Assembly: GCF_001855565.1 (NCBI RefSeq) | Contig: NZ_MKCR01000032.1 | Span: 1 to 64,000, forward strand | Reading direction: 5' to 3' | Length of the DNA stretch: 64,000 bases | DNA from: Chromobacterium amazonense | Lineage (GTDB): Bacteria; Pseudomonadota; Gammaproteobacteria; Burkholderiales; Chromobacteriaceae | Shown here: positions 31,795 to 41,855 of the stretch, in pieces | Position numbering within the stretch: the stretch's first letter is position 1 | Layout: every line of letters begins with the position of its first letter | The notes under the pieces: model-generated | What the model saw: the letters and a program-made list of their open reading frames with translations, nothing else | Databases searched by the model: none | Told to the model about the DNA's origin: nothing | Made by a program: the position numbers and the translations under genes

Positions 31795-32209
31795 TCAATT
31801 CTCCGGATAAGTTCATACTGCTTGGCCTGCGCCGCCTGAGAGCGGCCCTGTCTTGCGCGGGGAGGGCGAGGTGGCCGCTCGCCAGCGGGTTCGACCATGC
31901 TATCCAAACCGGCGCGCCGTTTCATGATTGCGCAGGTCAAAAGGCCAGATCGACCGTCATGCGGTAGACCGGGCGCGGGCCGAACGATTGGGCGGTATTA
32001 TACACGGCAATCGCGCCTGCTTTGGTATCGATCAGAACGATGGCTTTCGCGCCGCCATCGATGCCCTTGCGTGGCACGGCGCGACATGCCGATGCTGGGA
32101 TGGCAAACTACGATATTACCGCAAGCCGCGCGGCGCGTGATGGCGCGGTGTCGGGAACCTGCCGCGCCAAAGGCGGTCTCTTCGCAATCAGCATGAAAAG
32201 GATGAAAGC
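31795..32209. other. 415-bp intergenic region before the OmpA-type gene
   Basis: No convincing gene. Short frames on both strands lack ribosome sites and family resemblance. A good -10 element TATAAT on the minus strand (31997-32002) could belong to a distal ssb promoter, with no clear -35. Confidence 0.4.
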
Positions 32210-32884
32210 ATGATCAAGAACGCGATGGTGTCTACTTTGGTAGCCGCTAGCCTGGCGGGCCTGGGCGGTTGCGCCAATATGAGCGATACCCAAAAGGGCG
32301 TGGGCGGCGGCGCGGCGATTGGCGCCGGCGTGGGCGCGGCTATCGGCGCCCTGACCGCCGGCGGGCATACCGGCCGCAGCGCGGCCACCGGCGCGGCCAT
32401 CGGCGGCTTGATAGGCGCGGGCAGCGGCTACTTGTGGTCGCAGCATATGCAGAAGCAGAAAGAGGCGATGGAGCAGGCGACCAAGGGCACCGGCATCGAT
32501 GTCAGCCAGACCGCCGACAATCGCTTGAAGATCAACATCCCCAGCGATGCTTCGTTTGATTCCGGCAAATACGCGTTGAAGCCCAGCCTGAAGCCGGTAT
32601 TGGACAAGCTGGCCGCCACCCTCAAGCAGAACCCGGTGACCACGGTGAGCATCATCGGCCATACCGACAGCACCGGCAGCGATGCGATCAACGGCCCCTT
32701 GTCGATCAACCGCGCCAAGGCTACGCAGGACTATCTGGTGTCGCGCGGCGTGGCCAGCGGCCGTATCGCCATCGACGGCCGCGGTTCGCGGGAGCCGGTG
32801 GCGGACAATGGCACCGTGTCCGGCCGCGCGATGAACCGTCGCGTGGAGATCTTTGTGGCTGAGCCGGCCCCGCAACAGAAGTAA
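32210..32884 (+). CDS. OmpA-family outer-membrane lipoprotein
   Basis: Lipoprotein of 224 residues. The signal ends GLGGC (Cys 21). A glycine-zipper region (about 29-90: GVGGGAAIGAGVGAAIGALT) may span the membrane. The OmpA-type peptidoglycan-binding domain follows at about 100-218, with IIGHTDSTGSDAINGPLSIN, RAKATQDYL and GRGSREPVADNG, ending AMNRRVEI. Such proteins anchor the outer membrane to the cell wall (YiaD type). Start codon behind AAAGGATG. Confidence 0.92.
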   Translation: MIKNAMVSTLVAASLAGLGGCANMSDTQKGVGGGAAIGAGVGAAIGALTAGGHTGRSAATGAAIGGLIGAGSGYLWSQHMQKQKEAMEQATKGTGIDVSQTADNRLKINIPSDASFDSGKYALKPSLKPVLDKLAATLKQNPVTTVSIIGHTDSTGSDAINGPLSINRAKATQDYLVSRGVASGRIAIDGRGSREPVADNGTVSGRAMNRRVEIFVAEPAPQQK

Positions 32885-32945
32885 GCCGTCTGTCTGGCGG
32901 GAGGCGTCAGCTTATTCAAGCAAGACTCGCCGCGGCAGCCGTTTT

Positions 32946-32982
32946 CAAACCGTCAGTGACGTTTGTCGCCGGCGGTTTTTTT
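32946..32982 (+). terminator. terminator after the OmpA-type gene
   Basis: Stem AAACCG (32948) with CGGTTT (32973) around an inner GTCA-TGAC pair, followed by a run of seven T. It lies 60 bp after the stop codon. Confidence 0.55.
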
Positions 32983-33042
32983 CATTCATGAATGCCGCCG
33001 ATGCGATGCACTAAGACGCCATGCCACGGTCAGTTTTCGAAT

Positions 33043-33615
33043 TCAGCCCGCTTGGTCCGGGTGCCAATGGCAGTCCAGCAGATGGTCGTTGACCACGCCG
33101 CAGGCCTGCAGGTAGGCATAGATCACCGTGCTGCCGACGAAGTTCATGCCGGCCTGTTTCAACGCCTTGCTGATGCGGTCGGATAGCTCGGTCGAGGCGG
33201 GGCATTCGGCGTGGCTTCTCCAGCGGTTGACGATGGGCTGCCCATCGACGTGGGCCCACAGCCAGTTTGCGAAGCTGCCGTGCTCCTGCCGCATCCGCAG
33301 AAACACTTTGGCGTTGCGGATGGCGCTGCGGATTTTCAGCCGGTTGCGCACGATGGCGGGATTCTGCATCAACCGTTCTACGTCATCGTCGGTCATCGCC
33401 GCCACGAGTGCCGGGTCGAAACCATGGAAGGCGGCGCGGTAGCCTTCGCGCTTGCGCAAGATGGTGATCCAGGACAGTCCGGCCTGGGCACCTTCCAGCA
33501 CCAGCATTTCATACAGCTTGCGGTCGTTCCGTTCGGGACGCCCCCATTCTTCATCGTGGTAGGCGGTATATAAAGCATCGTCGCCGCACCATGGGCATCG
33601 TTTGGAAGTGTTCAT
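33043..33615 (-). CDS. tag: DNA-3-methyladenine glycosylase I
   Basis: Base-excision repair enzyme that removes 3-methyladenine. The 190 residues (E. coli Tag 187) start with RCPWCGDDALYTAYHDEEWG, which includes zinc-binding Cys residues and the conserved YHDEEWG, and continue with LVLEGAQAGLSWITILRKRE and the zinc ligands at the end (DCHWH). The start overlaps the fliW stop by ATGA, so the two are co-transcribed. Confidence 0.95.
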   Translation of the reverse strand: MNTSKRCPWCGDDALYTAYHDEEWGRPERNDRKLYEMLVLEGAQAGLSWITILRKREGYRAAFHGFDPALVAAMTDDDVERLMQNPAIVRNRLKIRSAIRNAKVFLRMRQEHGSFANWLWAHVDGQPIVNRWRSHAECPASTELSDRISKALKQAGMNFVGSTVIYAYLQACGVVNDHLLDCHWHPDQAG

Positions 33616-34055
33616 GGTGTATGGAGCAGCACATCCATCATTAGGCCGTTTTTCTGGATGCCGTGGCGCGAGGATAGGCCGATTAGCAGCGGATTGCGCA
33701 GATTGGCCTGCAGCGGGCCCAGTGCGGGATGGGCGTCGCGCTCCAGATCCAGCGGCCGGTAAAGCATCAGCAGGATGGCTACGTCCTGCGGCCCTTGCAG
33801 TTGCAGCTGGGCCACCTCGTCGTCCGATAGCTCAATCTGGAAGCGAACGCCTAAACGTTCCGGCTGCGTCAGGCAGAAAGTGATGCCGGGATCGTCCAGC
33901 GATTGCAGCCAGTAAACTTGCGGCAGCGCTTGGGTAATGTCGTGGAACAGTTTGAAGCGGGTGCAGTTTTCCAGAGCGGGTATGCCTTGGGGGAAGGTGA
34001 TGACGGTGCTTTCGTCTACCTCAACGGTGCCGAGCTGCTTGGAGTCGAAGCGCAT
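33612..34055 (-). CDS. fliW: flagellar assembly factor FliW
   Basis: Protein of 147 residues with the FliW pattern: MRFDSKQLGTVEVDESTVIT, FPQGIPALENCTRFKLF, WLQSLDDPGITFCL and DVAILLMLYRPLD. FliW binds flagellin and CsrA to couple flagellin level to translation. The ATG at 34055 has AGGAGA upstream; the longer frame to 34097 lacks one. No flagellar gene or csrA is adjacent; it forms an operon with tag. Confidence 0.8.
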   Translation of the reverse strand: MRFDSKQLGTVEVDESTVITFPQGIPALENCTRFKLFHDITQALPQVYWLQSLDDPGITFCLTQPERLGVRFQIELSDDEVAQLQLQGPQDVAILLMLYRPLDLERDAHPALGPLQANLRNPLLIGLSSRHGIQKNGLMMDVLLHTP

Positions 34056-34294
34056 GGGTTCTCCTGGCGGAAGGGGGGAAGGTGCCGACAGCGTCATGAT
34101 AGCGCAGGTGGATGCCCGCTTGTGCTGTCTGGCATGTCAGCCTATACATGGTATTGCGCGGCGAAAAGTTACCCGGATGTCGTAGCGCGGGCGAAGGCGG
34201 TGTTGCTGCGCAGAGAAGCCTCTTAATAAGCTGGCTGAGGCCGAGTGCATGGCGTTGAGGCGGCTGCGGTGTTGCCTGGAAGGGGATGATCAGC
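34056..34294. other. 239-bp divergent intergenic region
   Basis: It separates fliW (minus) from the signalling operon (plus). No gene is seen and no promoter could be fixed with confidence. Confidence 0.4.
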
Positions 34295-35515
34295 ATGGAG
34301 CTCAAGCCAAAGCGGTTCTTGATACTCGATGACCAATTGGTATTGCGCAAGCTGATCTCGCGCCAAGCCAGCTTCTTCAGCCGTTTCGCGGTGGAGATAG
34401 ATGAGTTCAGCGATCCGGCCGAGGCGCTGCGGAGCCTGGTGGAAGGCGGCTATGACCTGGTGATCACCGATATCGGCATGCCCGGCATGAACGGCATCGA
34501 TTTTATCAAAAACGTGGCGCAGCTCGGTTACCAGTCCGCATTGCTGATCATTTCCGGCTACGACGGCAAAATGTTGCAAACCATCGCCGACATGTCCAGC
34601 GCGCTGGGCATGTCTTGCACCCGATTTCTGACCAAACCCTATTCGGCGGAAGCCTTCGTCGCCACGCTCGACGATATCTTCAACGAAATGGAAAGGCGGC
34701 TTCCACTGCATCCCTTGGATATCGAGCAGTTATTGTCGATGATAGGCGAGGACGACTATCGGCTGGAGTTTGCGCCGGTGCTTACGCTGGCGGAGCGCAA
34801 GCTCACTGGTTTTCACCTGGCTGGATTGGTCCAGAATGGCAGGCGTTATCCGATGGACTATCTGTTTTCGCGGCTGGCCGGCCGGAGGATGGCGTCGGCT
34901 GTCTTGCTGGAAACGGCGGTGGAGCGGATAGCCAAGCTGCTGGCGGACATCGCTAGGCAGACGTCTTTCGCCGAGTGCCCAATCAGCGTGCAGATCGATG
35001 AAGCCTGCCTGCGCGCGGAAAACGTATTCGACCATTGCTATATGGCGTTGCAGCAATATGGCGTCGCGGCCCGGCGCATCGGCTTTGAATTGACCGATGG
35101 CTTGGGCAGGCGCGCGGACGCGGTATGCTTCGAGAATATCGCCAAAGTTCGCTATCTGGGATTTCGCTTGCTTGCGGGAGAGTTCGGGCAGGGCGCGCTC
35201 GCGGTGAGCAATTTGTTCAAGTTTCCATTCGACCAGCTGAATGTGCCGGTGGAAACCTTGCGTTGGATGCGGACATTGCTGGGAGAAGATGCGGGCGCTT
35301 TTCGCCTTTTGCGTTATTTCGGCTTGTCGCAAGCCGCAGTTTGCGCGACGCGCATCGATAATGAAGAGAGCCTGGCGTTGGCGCAATCGCTTGGTTGCGC
35401 TAGCGGAATGGGGCAGTTTCTGGGCGTGGCCATACCGGAAGACGAGTTGGTCGCGGCAACCAGAAGCATCTGGGGAAGCAGTTCTGCAGCGGATGGCGCG
35501 GTATCCGTTATTTGA
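34295..35515 (+). CDS. receiver protein with degenerate EAL domain
   Basis: Response regulator of 406 residues. Receiver at about 5-125 with phosphoacceptor Asp in DLVITDIGMPGMNG and the conserved Lys in FLTKPYS. The rest (about 140-395) resembles an EAL-type domain (VLTLAERKLTGFHLAG, ELTDGLG, VRYLGFRLLAGEFG), but the E-A-L triplet and most metal ligands are absent, so c-di-GMP hydrolysis is unlikely; binding or scaffolding is more probable. Start: ATG 34295 has GGAAGGGG at proper distance; ATG 34286 is too close to it. First gene of a three-gene signalling operon with the receiver at 35525 and the hybrid kinase at 36259. Confidence 0.8.
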   Translation: MELKPKRFLILDDQLVLRKLISRQASFFSRFAVEIDEFSDPAEALRSLVEGGYDLVITDIGMPGMNGIDFIKNVAQLGYQSALLIISGYDGKMLQTIADMSSALGMSCTRFLTKPYSAEAFVATLDDIFNEMERRLPLHPLDIEQLLSMIGEDDYRLEFAPVLTLAERKLTGFHLAGLVQNGRRYPMDYLFSRLAGRRMASAVLLETAVERIAKLLADIARQTSFAECPISVQIDEACLRAENVFDHCYMALQQYGVAARRIGFELTDGLGRRADAVCFENIAKVRYLGFRLLAGEFGQGALAVSNLFKFPFDQLNVPVETLRWMRTLLGEDAGAFRLLRYFGLSQAAVCATRIDNEESLALAQSLGCASGMGQFLGVAIPEDELVAATRSIWGSSSAADGAVSVI

Positions 35516-35524
35516 GGAGACGCG

Positions 35525-36256
35525 ATGATTTCGGTCGATTTGGTCCGTTTGCGCATTTTGATCGTCGATGACCAGACCTTGGTGCGCACGCTGATTTCGC
35601 AGGCCTTGCAGAGCATGGGTATCCGGCAGGACCATATTTATCAGGCCGCAGATGGCACCGCCGCGATGCGGATGTTGGATATCCGCATGGTCGACATCAT
35701 TTTGTGCGATGTGCAAATGCAGCCTATGAATGGCATGGATTTGCTCAAGGAGCTGCGTTGCGGCCATACCGCCAATGTTTCCAATCTCCCTTTTGTCTTT
35801 TTATCCGGCCATGCGGACCGCAGCAATGTGGTGATGGCCAGCCAGCTGCACGCCGATGGCTTCGTCGTCAAGCCGCCCAAGCCTGCGGATGTGGAAAAGG
35901 CGATCCAGACGGCATTGCAGCGGGCGCGGCCGGAAATCGATCCATTCAGCTACTATCACATCTCCACGGGCACGGATTATGACAAGAAAGTGTTTGGCCG
36001 GCTGTTCGAGACGAGGGCGCCCATCGCCCATGATGAGCCGGAAGAGAGCTGCCTAACTCTGGATAAGGTCAAGCCAGGCGCGTTACTGACGCGCGACCTG
36101 CGCAGCCGGTCCGGACATTTGCTGTTGCCGCGCGGCGCCACCATCTCCGCCAATCAGTTGTCGGTATTGAAGGATTACTCCGAGCGTTATGGCGTCGCAC
36201 AGATTTTCGTATTGGACAATCCGGAGTCAGTGGCCCAGCCGGTTGTGAGAAGCTAG
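35525..36256 (+). CDS. response regulator with non-DNA-binding C-terminus
   Basis: Protein of 243 residues. CheY-like receiver at about 8-132 ([20 protein letters not shown], phosphoacceptor Asp in [13 protein letters not shown], Lys in FVVKPPKP). The C-terminal 90 residues include [36 protein letters not shown], a short module also found before HD-GYP domains; no HD-GYP, helix-turn-helix or enzyme domain follows. Ten bases after the EAL-type gene and three before the kinase gene. Probable output: protein interaction. Confidence 0.8.
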   Translation: MISVDLVRLRILIVDDQTLVRTLISQALQSMGIRQDHIYQAADGTAAMRMLDIRMVDIILCDVQMQPMNGMDLLKELRCGHTANVSNLPFVFLSGHADRSNVVMASQLHADGFVVKPPKPADVEKAIQTALQRARPEIDPFSYYHISTGTDYDKKVFGRLFETRAPIAHDEPEESCLTLDKVKPGALLTRDLRSRSGHLLLPRGATISANQLSVLKDYSERYGVAQIFVLDNPESVAQPVVRS

Positions 36257-36258
36257 CC

Positions 36259-39200
36259 ATGACCCGGATTCGGCCGCAGCATAGTCAAGCAAGCGCGATC
36301 GGTCGCAGCGTGTTGGTCATCGTCCTGTTGCTGGGCATGCTGCAAATTGGCGTCATGTCGCAACTGCAGATCACGTCTTGGGGGCAATATCAGCAAGCCA
36401 GCCAGTTGAGCGAATGGAGCGGCGATGCCGATCTGCTTTACCGCTTTGCCGAAGCGCAGCTGAGCGAAAGCGGACAACTGCGCGCCTTGCTGCTGGGCAA
36501 GCCGCCTACCGTGGACCAGCAAAACCGGCTGGACCAGCTGAGCCGGCGGGTGGACGAGGGTTATCTAGCCCTGGCGGCGTCTCTGCGCAAGAGGCAGAAC
36601 GGCCGGATCGAGGAAAAATTGATCTATCTGCAGCAGACCCTCCGTCAGTTCCAGCAGTTGCGCGCTTTGGCTGGCGAAACCTGGCGCGCCCGCACAGGCC
36701 CCAACGAAGCGTTGACAACCCGGTTGTATGAAGAAACGCGCGATATTCAGGAGCAGGTGCAGCATTTGCTGAGCGACGCGGTGGTTGCCATGGCGGCGAG
36801 CGGCGATCCGCGCATCAATAATCTGGTGTGGTTGCGGCAGGATTTGTGGATGTCCGCGTATTGGCTGCGGGCCAATGCCCAGGCGCTGGTATTGCGCACG
36901 ATGTTGGGGCACAGGCTGGACCGGCATGTGGAGGAGGACTTGGCGCGCCGTTTGGCTGCCGGGATGCTGACCTTGGACAAGCTCAGGCCCCGAGTGGACA
37001 GCGTGCAGGATCAGCGTTTGTCGGCTCAATTCACCTCGTTGGCGATGGTGGCCCAGCGGCAGCAATTGTTGGCCCAATTGCAGCTGGATCAATTGGATGG
37101 CCGTTTGCAATTCGCTCAGGCCACCAACTTTACCCGCAATCTGGATCAGTTGACGGAGGCGTTTTCGCAGATATTGCAGGATGTCTCCGGCCATACCGCC
37201 GCCGCCGCCCAGTCTAGTCTGTCCGATGCCAAGCGGGAATTGCTGCGGGCCGGTTTGTTCGCCTTGGCGGAAATCGTGTTGCTGGGCTTCCTCCTCTACG
37301 TGATGGTGCGCAAGGTGCTCAAGCCGCTGGATTTTCTGCAGCGCATGCTCGACGTATCCGGCGATGCGATGCTGGTGATCAATCAGAACGGCGCCATCGA
37401 AATGGCCAACGAGGGCGCGAGAAGAATGTTCGGCTACTCGATGAGCATGTTGGCTGGCATGCCCGCCAAGCAACTATTCGTGATGAACGATGAGTTGCAT
37501 TCCGTGTTGTCCGCCCTGGAAATCCAGGAGGGGCGGTCGCTCCAGGTGGAGGGAATGGGCAGCGGAGGCGAGCATTTTCACGCCTTGCTGACGATAGATC
37601 GCTATCAGGACGGGGAGAACCGTCCTTTGCACATCTTGATCGTGCGGGACGAGCACAAGCGCAGGCTGGCCGAGGCATCGCTGGAGCGCAGCGTCGCCTT
37701 GCTGTCGGTCATTTCGGAAATCGAGGCTTTGCTGCTTTCCCGCTCATCGCGCGAGGCGGTGTTGGCGCGTTTGCACGATACTTTCCTGGATTTCACGCAT
37801 TCCGAACAGTGTGTCTTGGTGGCCTGGTCCGCCTTGGACAACAGCGACGAGTCCCTGCGTTTGCAGGCCGGTGAATGGCCAGATTTCCTGCCGCCGATAC
37901 AGCAATTGTCGATGGCCGAAGCGCCGTTGCCGGCCCTGTTCCGCAGCTTGTCGGCGCAACCGTCCTGGGTGTCCTTGCCGGTGATGCTGGCCGGCGAGGT
38001 GGCCGCGGGGGTGTGCCTGATGCGGCCAACGCTGTCGCAGCTGGGCATCAGCATCCTGCCCTTGCTGGGCGCCTACGCCAATATCCTCGGCTTTTACGCC
38101 GAGGAGGATCGCCGCAAGCTGTCTGAGGCCCAATTGCGCGCGGTGTTGCAAGAGGAGGAGGCGGTGTACTCGGCATCGCCGGTGGGGCTGCTGCGCTTGA
38201 ACGAACACTTCCAGATCACCCGCGCCAACCTCACCGCGGAAAGCATTTTCGATGTCGGCGACGGATATGGCTTGTCCGGCATGCACCTGATGGAATTGCT
38301 GGCTTCCGAGCATGGCTGGTACGAGCTGGCCGAGCAGATGTCCAAGATGCAGCAGGAAAACGCGCGCATCCACTGCGAGCTGGAGTGTCTGACCGGCACC
38401 GGCCGGCCGATCTGGGTCCTGTTCGAGGGGCAGCTGTTGTTCCCGGACGCCGCCGAGTCGGTGATCATCCTGGCCTGTTTGGACATCACCGAACGCAAGA
38501 TGGCGGAGTTCGAGCTGCGCATGGCGCGCGACCAGGCCAATGCCGCCAACCGCGCCAAGAGCGCCTTCCTCGCCACGATGAGCCACGAGATCCGCACGCC
38601 TATGAACGGCGTGCTCGGCATGCTGGAGTTGCTGGCGATGACGCCGCTGGACGCGGAGCAGCGCGATACCGTGTCCACCATACAAGACTCTGCCAATACC
38701 TTGCTCAGGCTGATCGACGATATCCTTGATTTTTCCAAGATTGAGGCGGATCGGATGGAGATCGTTCCGGCCCGGACCGCGGTACGCCCGTTCATGGACA
38801 GCCTGCGCAGCTTGTATCAGGAGAATGCCAACAAGAAAGGCTTGGCGCTGACGCTGACGCTGGACGACAAGCTGGCGCCGACGCTGGTGATGGACCCGTT
38901 GCGGGTGCGGCAGGTCTTGCAGAACTTCATCAGCAACGCCATCAAGTTCACCTCCGGCGGAAAAGTGGACATCCGGGTGAAGGTGATGGATACCGTCGCC
39001 AATTATCAGGTGCTGGCATTTGAAGTCGAAGACACCGGCATCGGCATGTCGCAGGAGCAGTTGAGCAAGCTGTTCCAGCCATTCACCCAGGCGGACTCCG
39101 AAACAACCAGGCGTTTTGGCGGCACCGGCTTGGGGCTGGCCATCTGCCGGCGGCTTGCCGGCTTGATGGGCGGGCATGTGGAAATGGAAAGCGAGCTAGG

Positions 39201-40161
39201 CAAGGGCAGTTGCGCCCGCCTGCTGCTGGAGCTGGAATGGCTGGCCGAGCAGGTAGATCCGGTGGTGCTGCCGGAGCAGCGGGTGCCTTTGGAGCCGGTT
39301 TCCGCCCCCCTTGCCAGCGGCGGTGGGTCTGCCGGTGTCGAGCAGGGTTATCCCATTCTGTTTGCCGAGGACAATCCGACCAACCGCAAACTGACGCTGA
39401 AACAGCTGGAGAAGCTCGGTTATCCAGCCGATTGGGCCGAGGATGGCGATCGCGCCTTCAGCAAGTGGCTGGCAGGGAGATATTCCCTGATTCTGACGGA
39501 TTGCCACATGCCTGGCATAGACGGCTATCAACTGGCCAGGCTGGTGCGCGCCTATGAGGCGTCGCATCCCGAGTGCGGCCGTATCCCCATTGTCGCCTGC
39601 ACTGCCAACGCCGCGAAAGAGGAGGTGGACAAGACGCGCGAGGCCGGCATGGACGACTTCCTCACCAAGCCCTTGTCCATTCACGCCCTGCAATCGACCT
39701 TGAGCAAATGGATGCGGTCTGGCGGCGACTCTGGGGTGCCGCCGGAGGCCGATATGGAGCCCTTGCCCCAGCCAGCACGGCCGGCAGACGCGCATGCTGA
39801 GGCGGATAGCCTCTCTGCGCCGATCGACCGCAGCGTGCTGCAGGTCTACAGCAACGGCGATTTGAGCATGGAGCTGGAAATCTTGCGTGAATTCCAGACG
39901 GGCAACCAGGATGACGTGACGGCCTTGCGCGAGGCGCTGCAAAGCCGGGATCCGGACAAGATCGGGTTTGCCGCCCACCGGATCAAGGGCGCCAGCCGCA
40001 TGGTCGGCGCCAATGACCTGGGCGCGGCGGCGGAGGCCGTGGAAAAAGCCGGCAAGGACCGCAATGTCGAATTGGCGCATCAGGCGATGCTGAAGTTCGA
40101 CGAGGAACTGGCGCGTTTCGGTGATTGGCTGACCGCCCAAGCCGAGGCAGACTTGGCCTGA
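36259..40161 (+). CDS. hybrid sensor kinase with PAS, receiver and Hpt domains
   Basis: Membrane phosphorelay kinase of 1300 residues. Membrane segments at about 17-34 and 327-347 enclose a helical periplasmic sensor (nitrate/chemoreceptor-like four-helix type). Cytoplasmic part: PAS about 355-470 ([20 protein letters not shown]), GAF-like region about 490-620, second PAS about 630-750, HisKA with [11 protein letters not shown] (His about 775), HATPase with [16 protein letters not shown] and [11 protein letters not shown], receiver with phosphoacceptor Asp in [13 protein letters not shown] (about 1077), and Hpt with [12 protein letters not shown] (about 1240). It likely signals to the two receivers in its operon. 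Input signal unknown. Confidence 0.88.
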   Translation: MTRIRPQHSQASAIGRSVLVIVLLLGMLQIGVMSQLQITSWGQYQQASQLSEWSGDADLLYRFAEAQLSESGQLRALLLGKPPTVDQQNRLDQLSRRVDEGYLALAASLRKRQNGRIEEKLIYLQQTLRQFQQLRALAGETWRARTGPNEALTTRLYEETRDIQEQVQHLLSDAVVAMAASGDPRINNLVWLRQDLWMSAYWLRANAQALVLRTMLGHRLDRHVEEDLARRLAAGMLTLDKLRPRVDSVQDQRLSAQFTSLAMVAQRQQLLAQLQLDQLDGRLQFAQATNFTRNLDQLTEAFSQILQDVSGHTAAAAQSSLSDAKRELLRAGLFALAEIVLLGFLLYVMVRKVLKPLDFLQRMLDVSGDAMLVINQNGAIEMANEGARRMFGYSMSMLAGMPAKQLFVMNDELHSVLSALEIQEGRSLQVEGMGSGGEHFHALLTIDRYQDGENRPLHILIVRDEHKRRLAEASLERSVALLSVISEIEALLLSRSSREAVLARLHDTFLDFTHSEQCVLVAWSALDNSDESLRLQAGEWPDFLPPIQQLSMAEAPLPALFRSLSAQPSWVSLPVMLAGEVAAGVCLMRPTLSQLGISILPLLGAYANILGFYAEEDRRKLSEAQLRAVLQEEEAVYSASPVGLLRLNEHFQITRANLTAESIFDVGDGYGLSGMHLMELLASEHGWYELAEQMSKMQQENARIHCELECLTGTGRPIWVLFEGQLLFPDAAESVIILACLDITERKMAEFELRMARDQANAANRAKSAFLATMSHEIRTPMNGVLGMLELLAMTPLDAEQRDTVSTIQDSANTLLRLIDDILDFSKIEADRMEIVPARTAVRPFMDSLRSLYQENANKKGLALTLTLDDKLAPTLVMDPLRVRQVLQNFISNAIKFTSGGKVDIRVKVMDTVANYQVLAFEVEDTGIGMSQEQLSKLFQPFTQADSETTRRFGGTGLGLAICRRLAGLMGGHVEMESELGKGSCARLLLELEWLAEQVDPVVLPEQRVPLEPVSAPLASGGGSAGVEQGYPILFAEDNPTNRKLTLKQLEKLGYPADWAEDGDRAFSKWLAGRYSLILTDCHMPGIDGYQLARLVRAYEASHPECGRIPIVACTANAAKEEVDKTREAGMDDFLTKPLSIHALQSTLSKWMRSGGDSGVPPEADMEPLPQPARPADAHAEADSLSAPIDRSVLQVYSNGDLSMELEILREFQTGNQDDVTALREALQSRDPDKIGFAAHRIKGASRMVGANDLGAAAEAVEKAGKDRNVELAHQAMLKFDEELARFGDWLTAQAEADLA

Positions 40162-40188
40162 GGACGCGCGGCGCTTAAAATCCGCGGC

Positions 40189-41016
40189 ATGACGCACTCA
40201 ACCGTATCGCTTTATCCCTTGCTGGAGCAGGCGCTGTTGTGCCGCCACGTCGAGGAAAAGCTGTTGCTTGCCGAACGGCTTTTCCAGGATTGGCGCGCCG
40301 GCTCGCTGGCCCGCCTGGCGGCAGATCCGCCCTATGCCTTGCCGGAGGCGGGGCGGCCGGAACGGCCCGAGCTGGTCCATCCCGCCAAGGTGCCGCGGCG
40401 CGGACTTTCAACCCGTCAGGGGCATGGCGCTTTGCTGCACGCCATCGCCCACATCGAATTCAATGCCGTCAATCTGGCGCTGGACGCGGCTTGGCGTTTT
40501 CGCGACATGCCGGACGGCTTCGTCGACGACTGGCTGCGGGTGGCGGCGGAGGAGGCCGGCCATTTCCGGCTGCTGCAGGGCCGGTTGCGGGAGCTGGGTT
40601 TCGCCTATGGCGATTTTCCGGCGCATGACGGCCTGTGGACGATGACGCGCAAGACCGATCACGACGCGATGATCCGCATGGCCCTGGTGCCCAGAGTGCT
40701 GGAGGCGCGTGGGCTGGACGTGACGCCGGGCATTCAGCGGCGGCTGGCCGCCATCGGCGATGCGGCCAGCGTTGCCGTGCTGGACATCATCCTGCGCGAC
40801 GAAATCGGCCATGTGCAGATCGGCAACCGCTGGTTCTGCGAACTATGCCGGCAGCGCGGACTGGAACCGCAGGCGGCTTTTCGCCGTCTACTTGATGAGT
40901 ACGCGATGCAACTGCATCCCGGCGACTACAATCTGCCCGCGCGCGAAGCCGCGGGTTTCTTCGCCGATGAATTGGCGGCGCTGGCCCGGCTGGGCGAGCA
41001 GCCGGCCGATGCCTGA
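40189..41016 (+). CDS. DUF455 ferritin-like protein
   Basis: Protein of 275 residues of the DUF455 family, a ferritin-like di-iron fold. Putative metal ligands are seen in HIEFNAVNLALDAAWRF, RVAAEEAGHFRLLQGRL and LRDEIGHVQIGNRWF. Function is unproven; the fold recalls MiaE-type monooxygenases. It stands 27 bp after the kinase gene and may be read from its own promoter. Confidence 0.85.
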   Translation: MTHSTVSLYPLLEQALLCRHVEEKLLLAERLFQDWRAGSLARLAADPPYALPEAGRPERPELVHPAKVPRRGLSTRQGHGALLHAIAHIEFNAVNLALDAAWRFRDMPDGFVDDWLRVAAEEAGHFRLLQGRLRELGFAYGDFPAHDGLWTMTRKTDHDAMIRMALVPRVLEARGLDVTPGIQRRLAAIGDAASVAVLDIILRDEIGHVQIGNRWFCELCRQRGLEPQAAFRRLLDEYAMQLHPGDYNLPAREAAGFFADELAALARLGEQPADA

Positions 41017-41040
41017 CTTTTTTATCCGGATATCTTTAAG

Positions 41041-41256
41041 ATGAAAAACCTGTTCATTCGCCTGCGCAGCAATCGCAAGTTCGGCATTGCCATGTTGCTG
41101 GCTTCCACTTTGTTATTCATGGCGATGTCCGTGCTATGGCGCGGCGGCGAGACGGAAAGCCTGCTGCTGCGACTGCTGTGTCCAATGCTGCTATTGCTTG
41201 CCATGGCGGGGCAGTTGCTGGCTTTGGCGGCGTTGTTGCAAAAACCACGAAAATAA
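41041..41256 (+). CDS. small membrane protein
   Basis: Peptide of 71 residues with two hydrophobic segments (about 16-33 and 44-66), a basic N-terminus (KNLFIRLRSNRKFG) and basic C-terminus. No family recognised. It is 24 bp after the DUF455 gene and likely co-transcribed with it. Confidence 0.55.
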   Translation: MKNLFIRLRSNRKFGIAMLLASTLLFMAMSVLWRGGETESLLLRLLCPMLLLLAMAGQLLALAALLQKPRK

Positions 41257-41307
41257 AACGGCTTTAAAAAACAGCGGCTTAAAGTTGCGGCGATGCGTCA
41301 GGCGGGC

Positions 41308-41336
41308 TTGACGCTGAATGCCCACCCGCGCATAAT
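41308..41336 (+). promoter_or_regulatory. sigma-70 promoter before the gene at 41415
   Basis: TTGACG at 41308-41313 and CATAAT at 41331-41336 with an optimal 17-bp spacer. Transcription should begin near 41343, just before the stem-loop at 41358. Confidence 0.6.
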
Positions 41337-41357
41337 CGCGGCCGAATAAGCCTCAAA

Positions 41358-41392
41358 CAGGCTCCGCTATGGTGCGGGGCCTGTCGTTTTTT
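41358..41392 (+). terminator. leader terminator or attenuator of the gene at 41415
   Basis: Stem CAGGCTCCGC / GCGGGGCCTG with a six-base loop and TCGTTTTTT tail. It lies between the promoter at 41308 and the start codon at 41415. Its 5' arm GCTCCGC (41361-41367) is also a perfect complement of GCGGAGC (41399-41405), which holds the ribosome site. Confidence 0.65.
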
Positions 41393-41414
41393 GCACTTGC
41401 GGAGCGTCTGCACC

Positions 41415-41834
41415 ATGGAGCACCAGGTATTCCTGCGTAAGCTGGAAGCCAATGCGCTGGCAGCATCGGATTTCAATCATCAAGCCCACCTGTACGCAGC
41501 CTGGGGCTATCGCCGGGAGTATCCGGCGCCTGAGGCGGCTGCGCGTTGCGCGCATGCGCTGTCGCGTTTCGCCATGGCCAATGGCGCGGCGACCAAGTAC
41601 AACCACACGCTGACGATGGCGCTGCTGGCCATCGCCTATAGCCGGGTGGAGTCCGATCCGGCGCTGATGGAAGACTGGCAGGCTTTTCTGGACAGCTGTC
41701 GAGACTTGGCTCAGGACGCCAAGGCCGTGCTGGAGCAGCATTACTCGTCCGAACGCCTGGCCGCAGACTCGGCCCGCAAGGCTTTCGTCAAGCCGGACCG
41801 CAAGCCGTTGCCGGTTTCCTGCCTGCTCAACTGA
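41415..41834 (+). CDS. conserved hypothetical protein
   Basis: Protein of 139 residues, helical, with an FNHQAHLYAAWGYRREYPAP segment near the N-terminus and a HTLTMALLAIAYSRVE helix. I recall proteins of this FxHxxHL type as uncharacterised in many proteobacteria, but no function is known to me. Ribosome site GGAG at 41401. Preceded by the terminator-like leader described at 41358; 21 bp before trhP. Confidence 0.65.
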   Translation: MEHQVFLRKLEANALAASDFNHQAHLYAAWGYRREYPAPEAAARCAHALSRFAMANGAATKYNHTLTMALLAIAYSRVESDPALMEDWQAFLDSCRDLAQDAKAVLEQHYSSERLAADSARKAFVKPDRKPLPVSCLLN

Positions 41835-41855
41835 ATACCAAGAAGTCATCACCCA

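Noticed and set aside
31897..32196. 99-codon plus-strand frame before the OmpA-type gene
   Set aside because: Arg- and Pro-rich shadow-like composition, no ribosome site.
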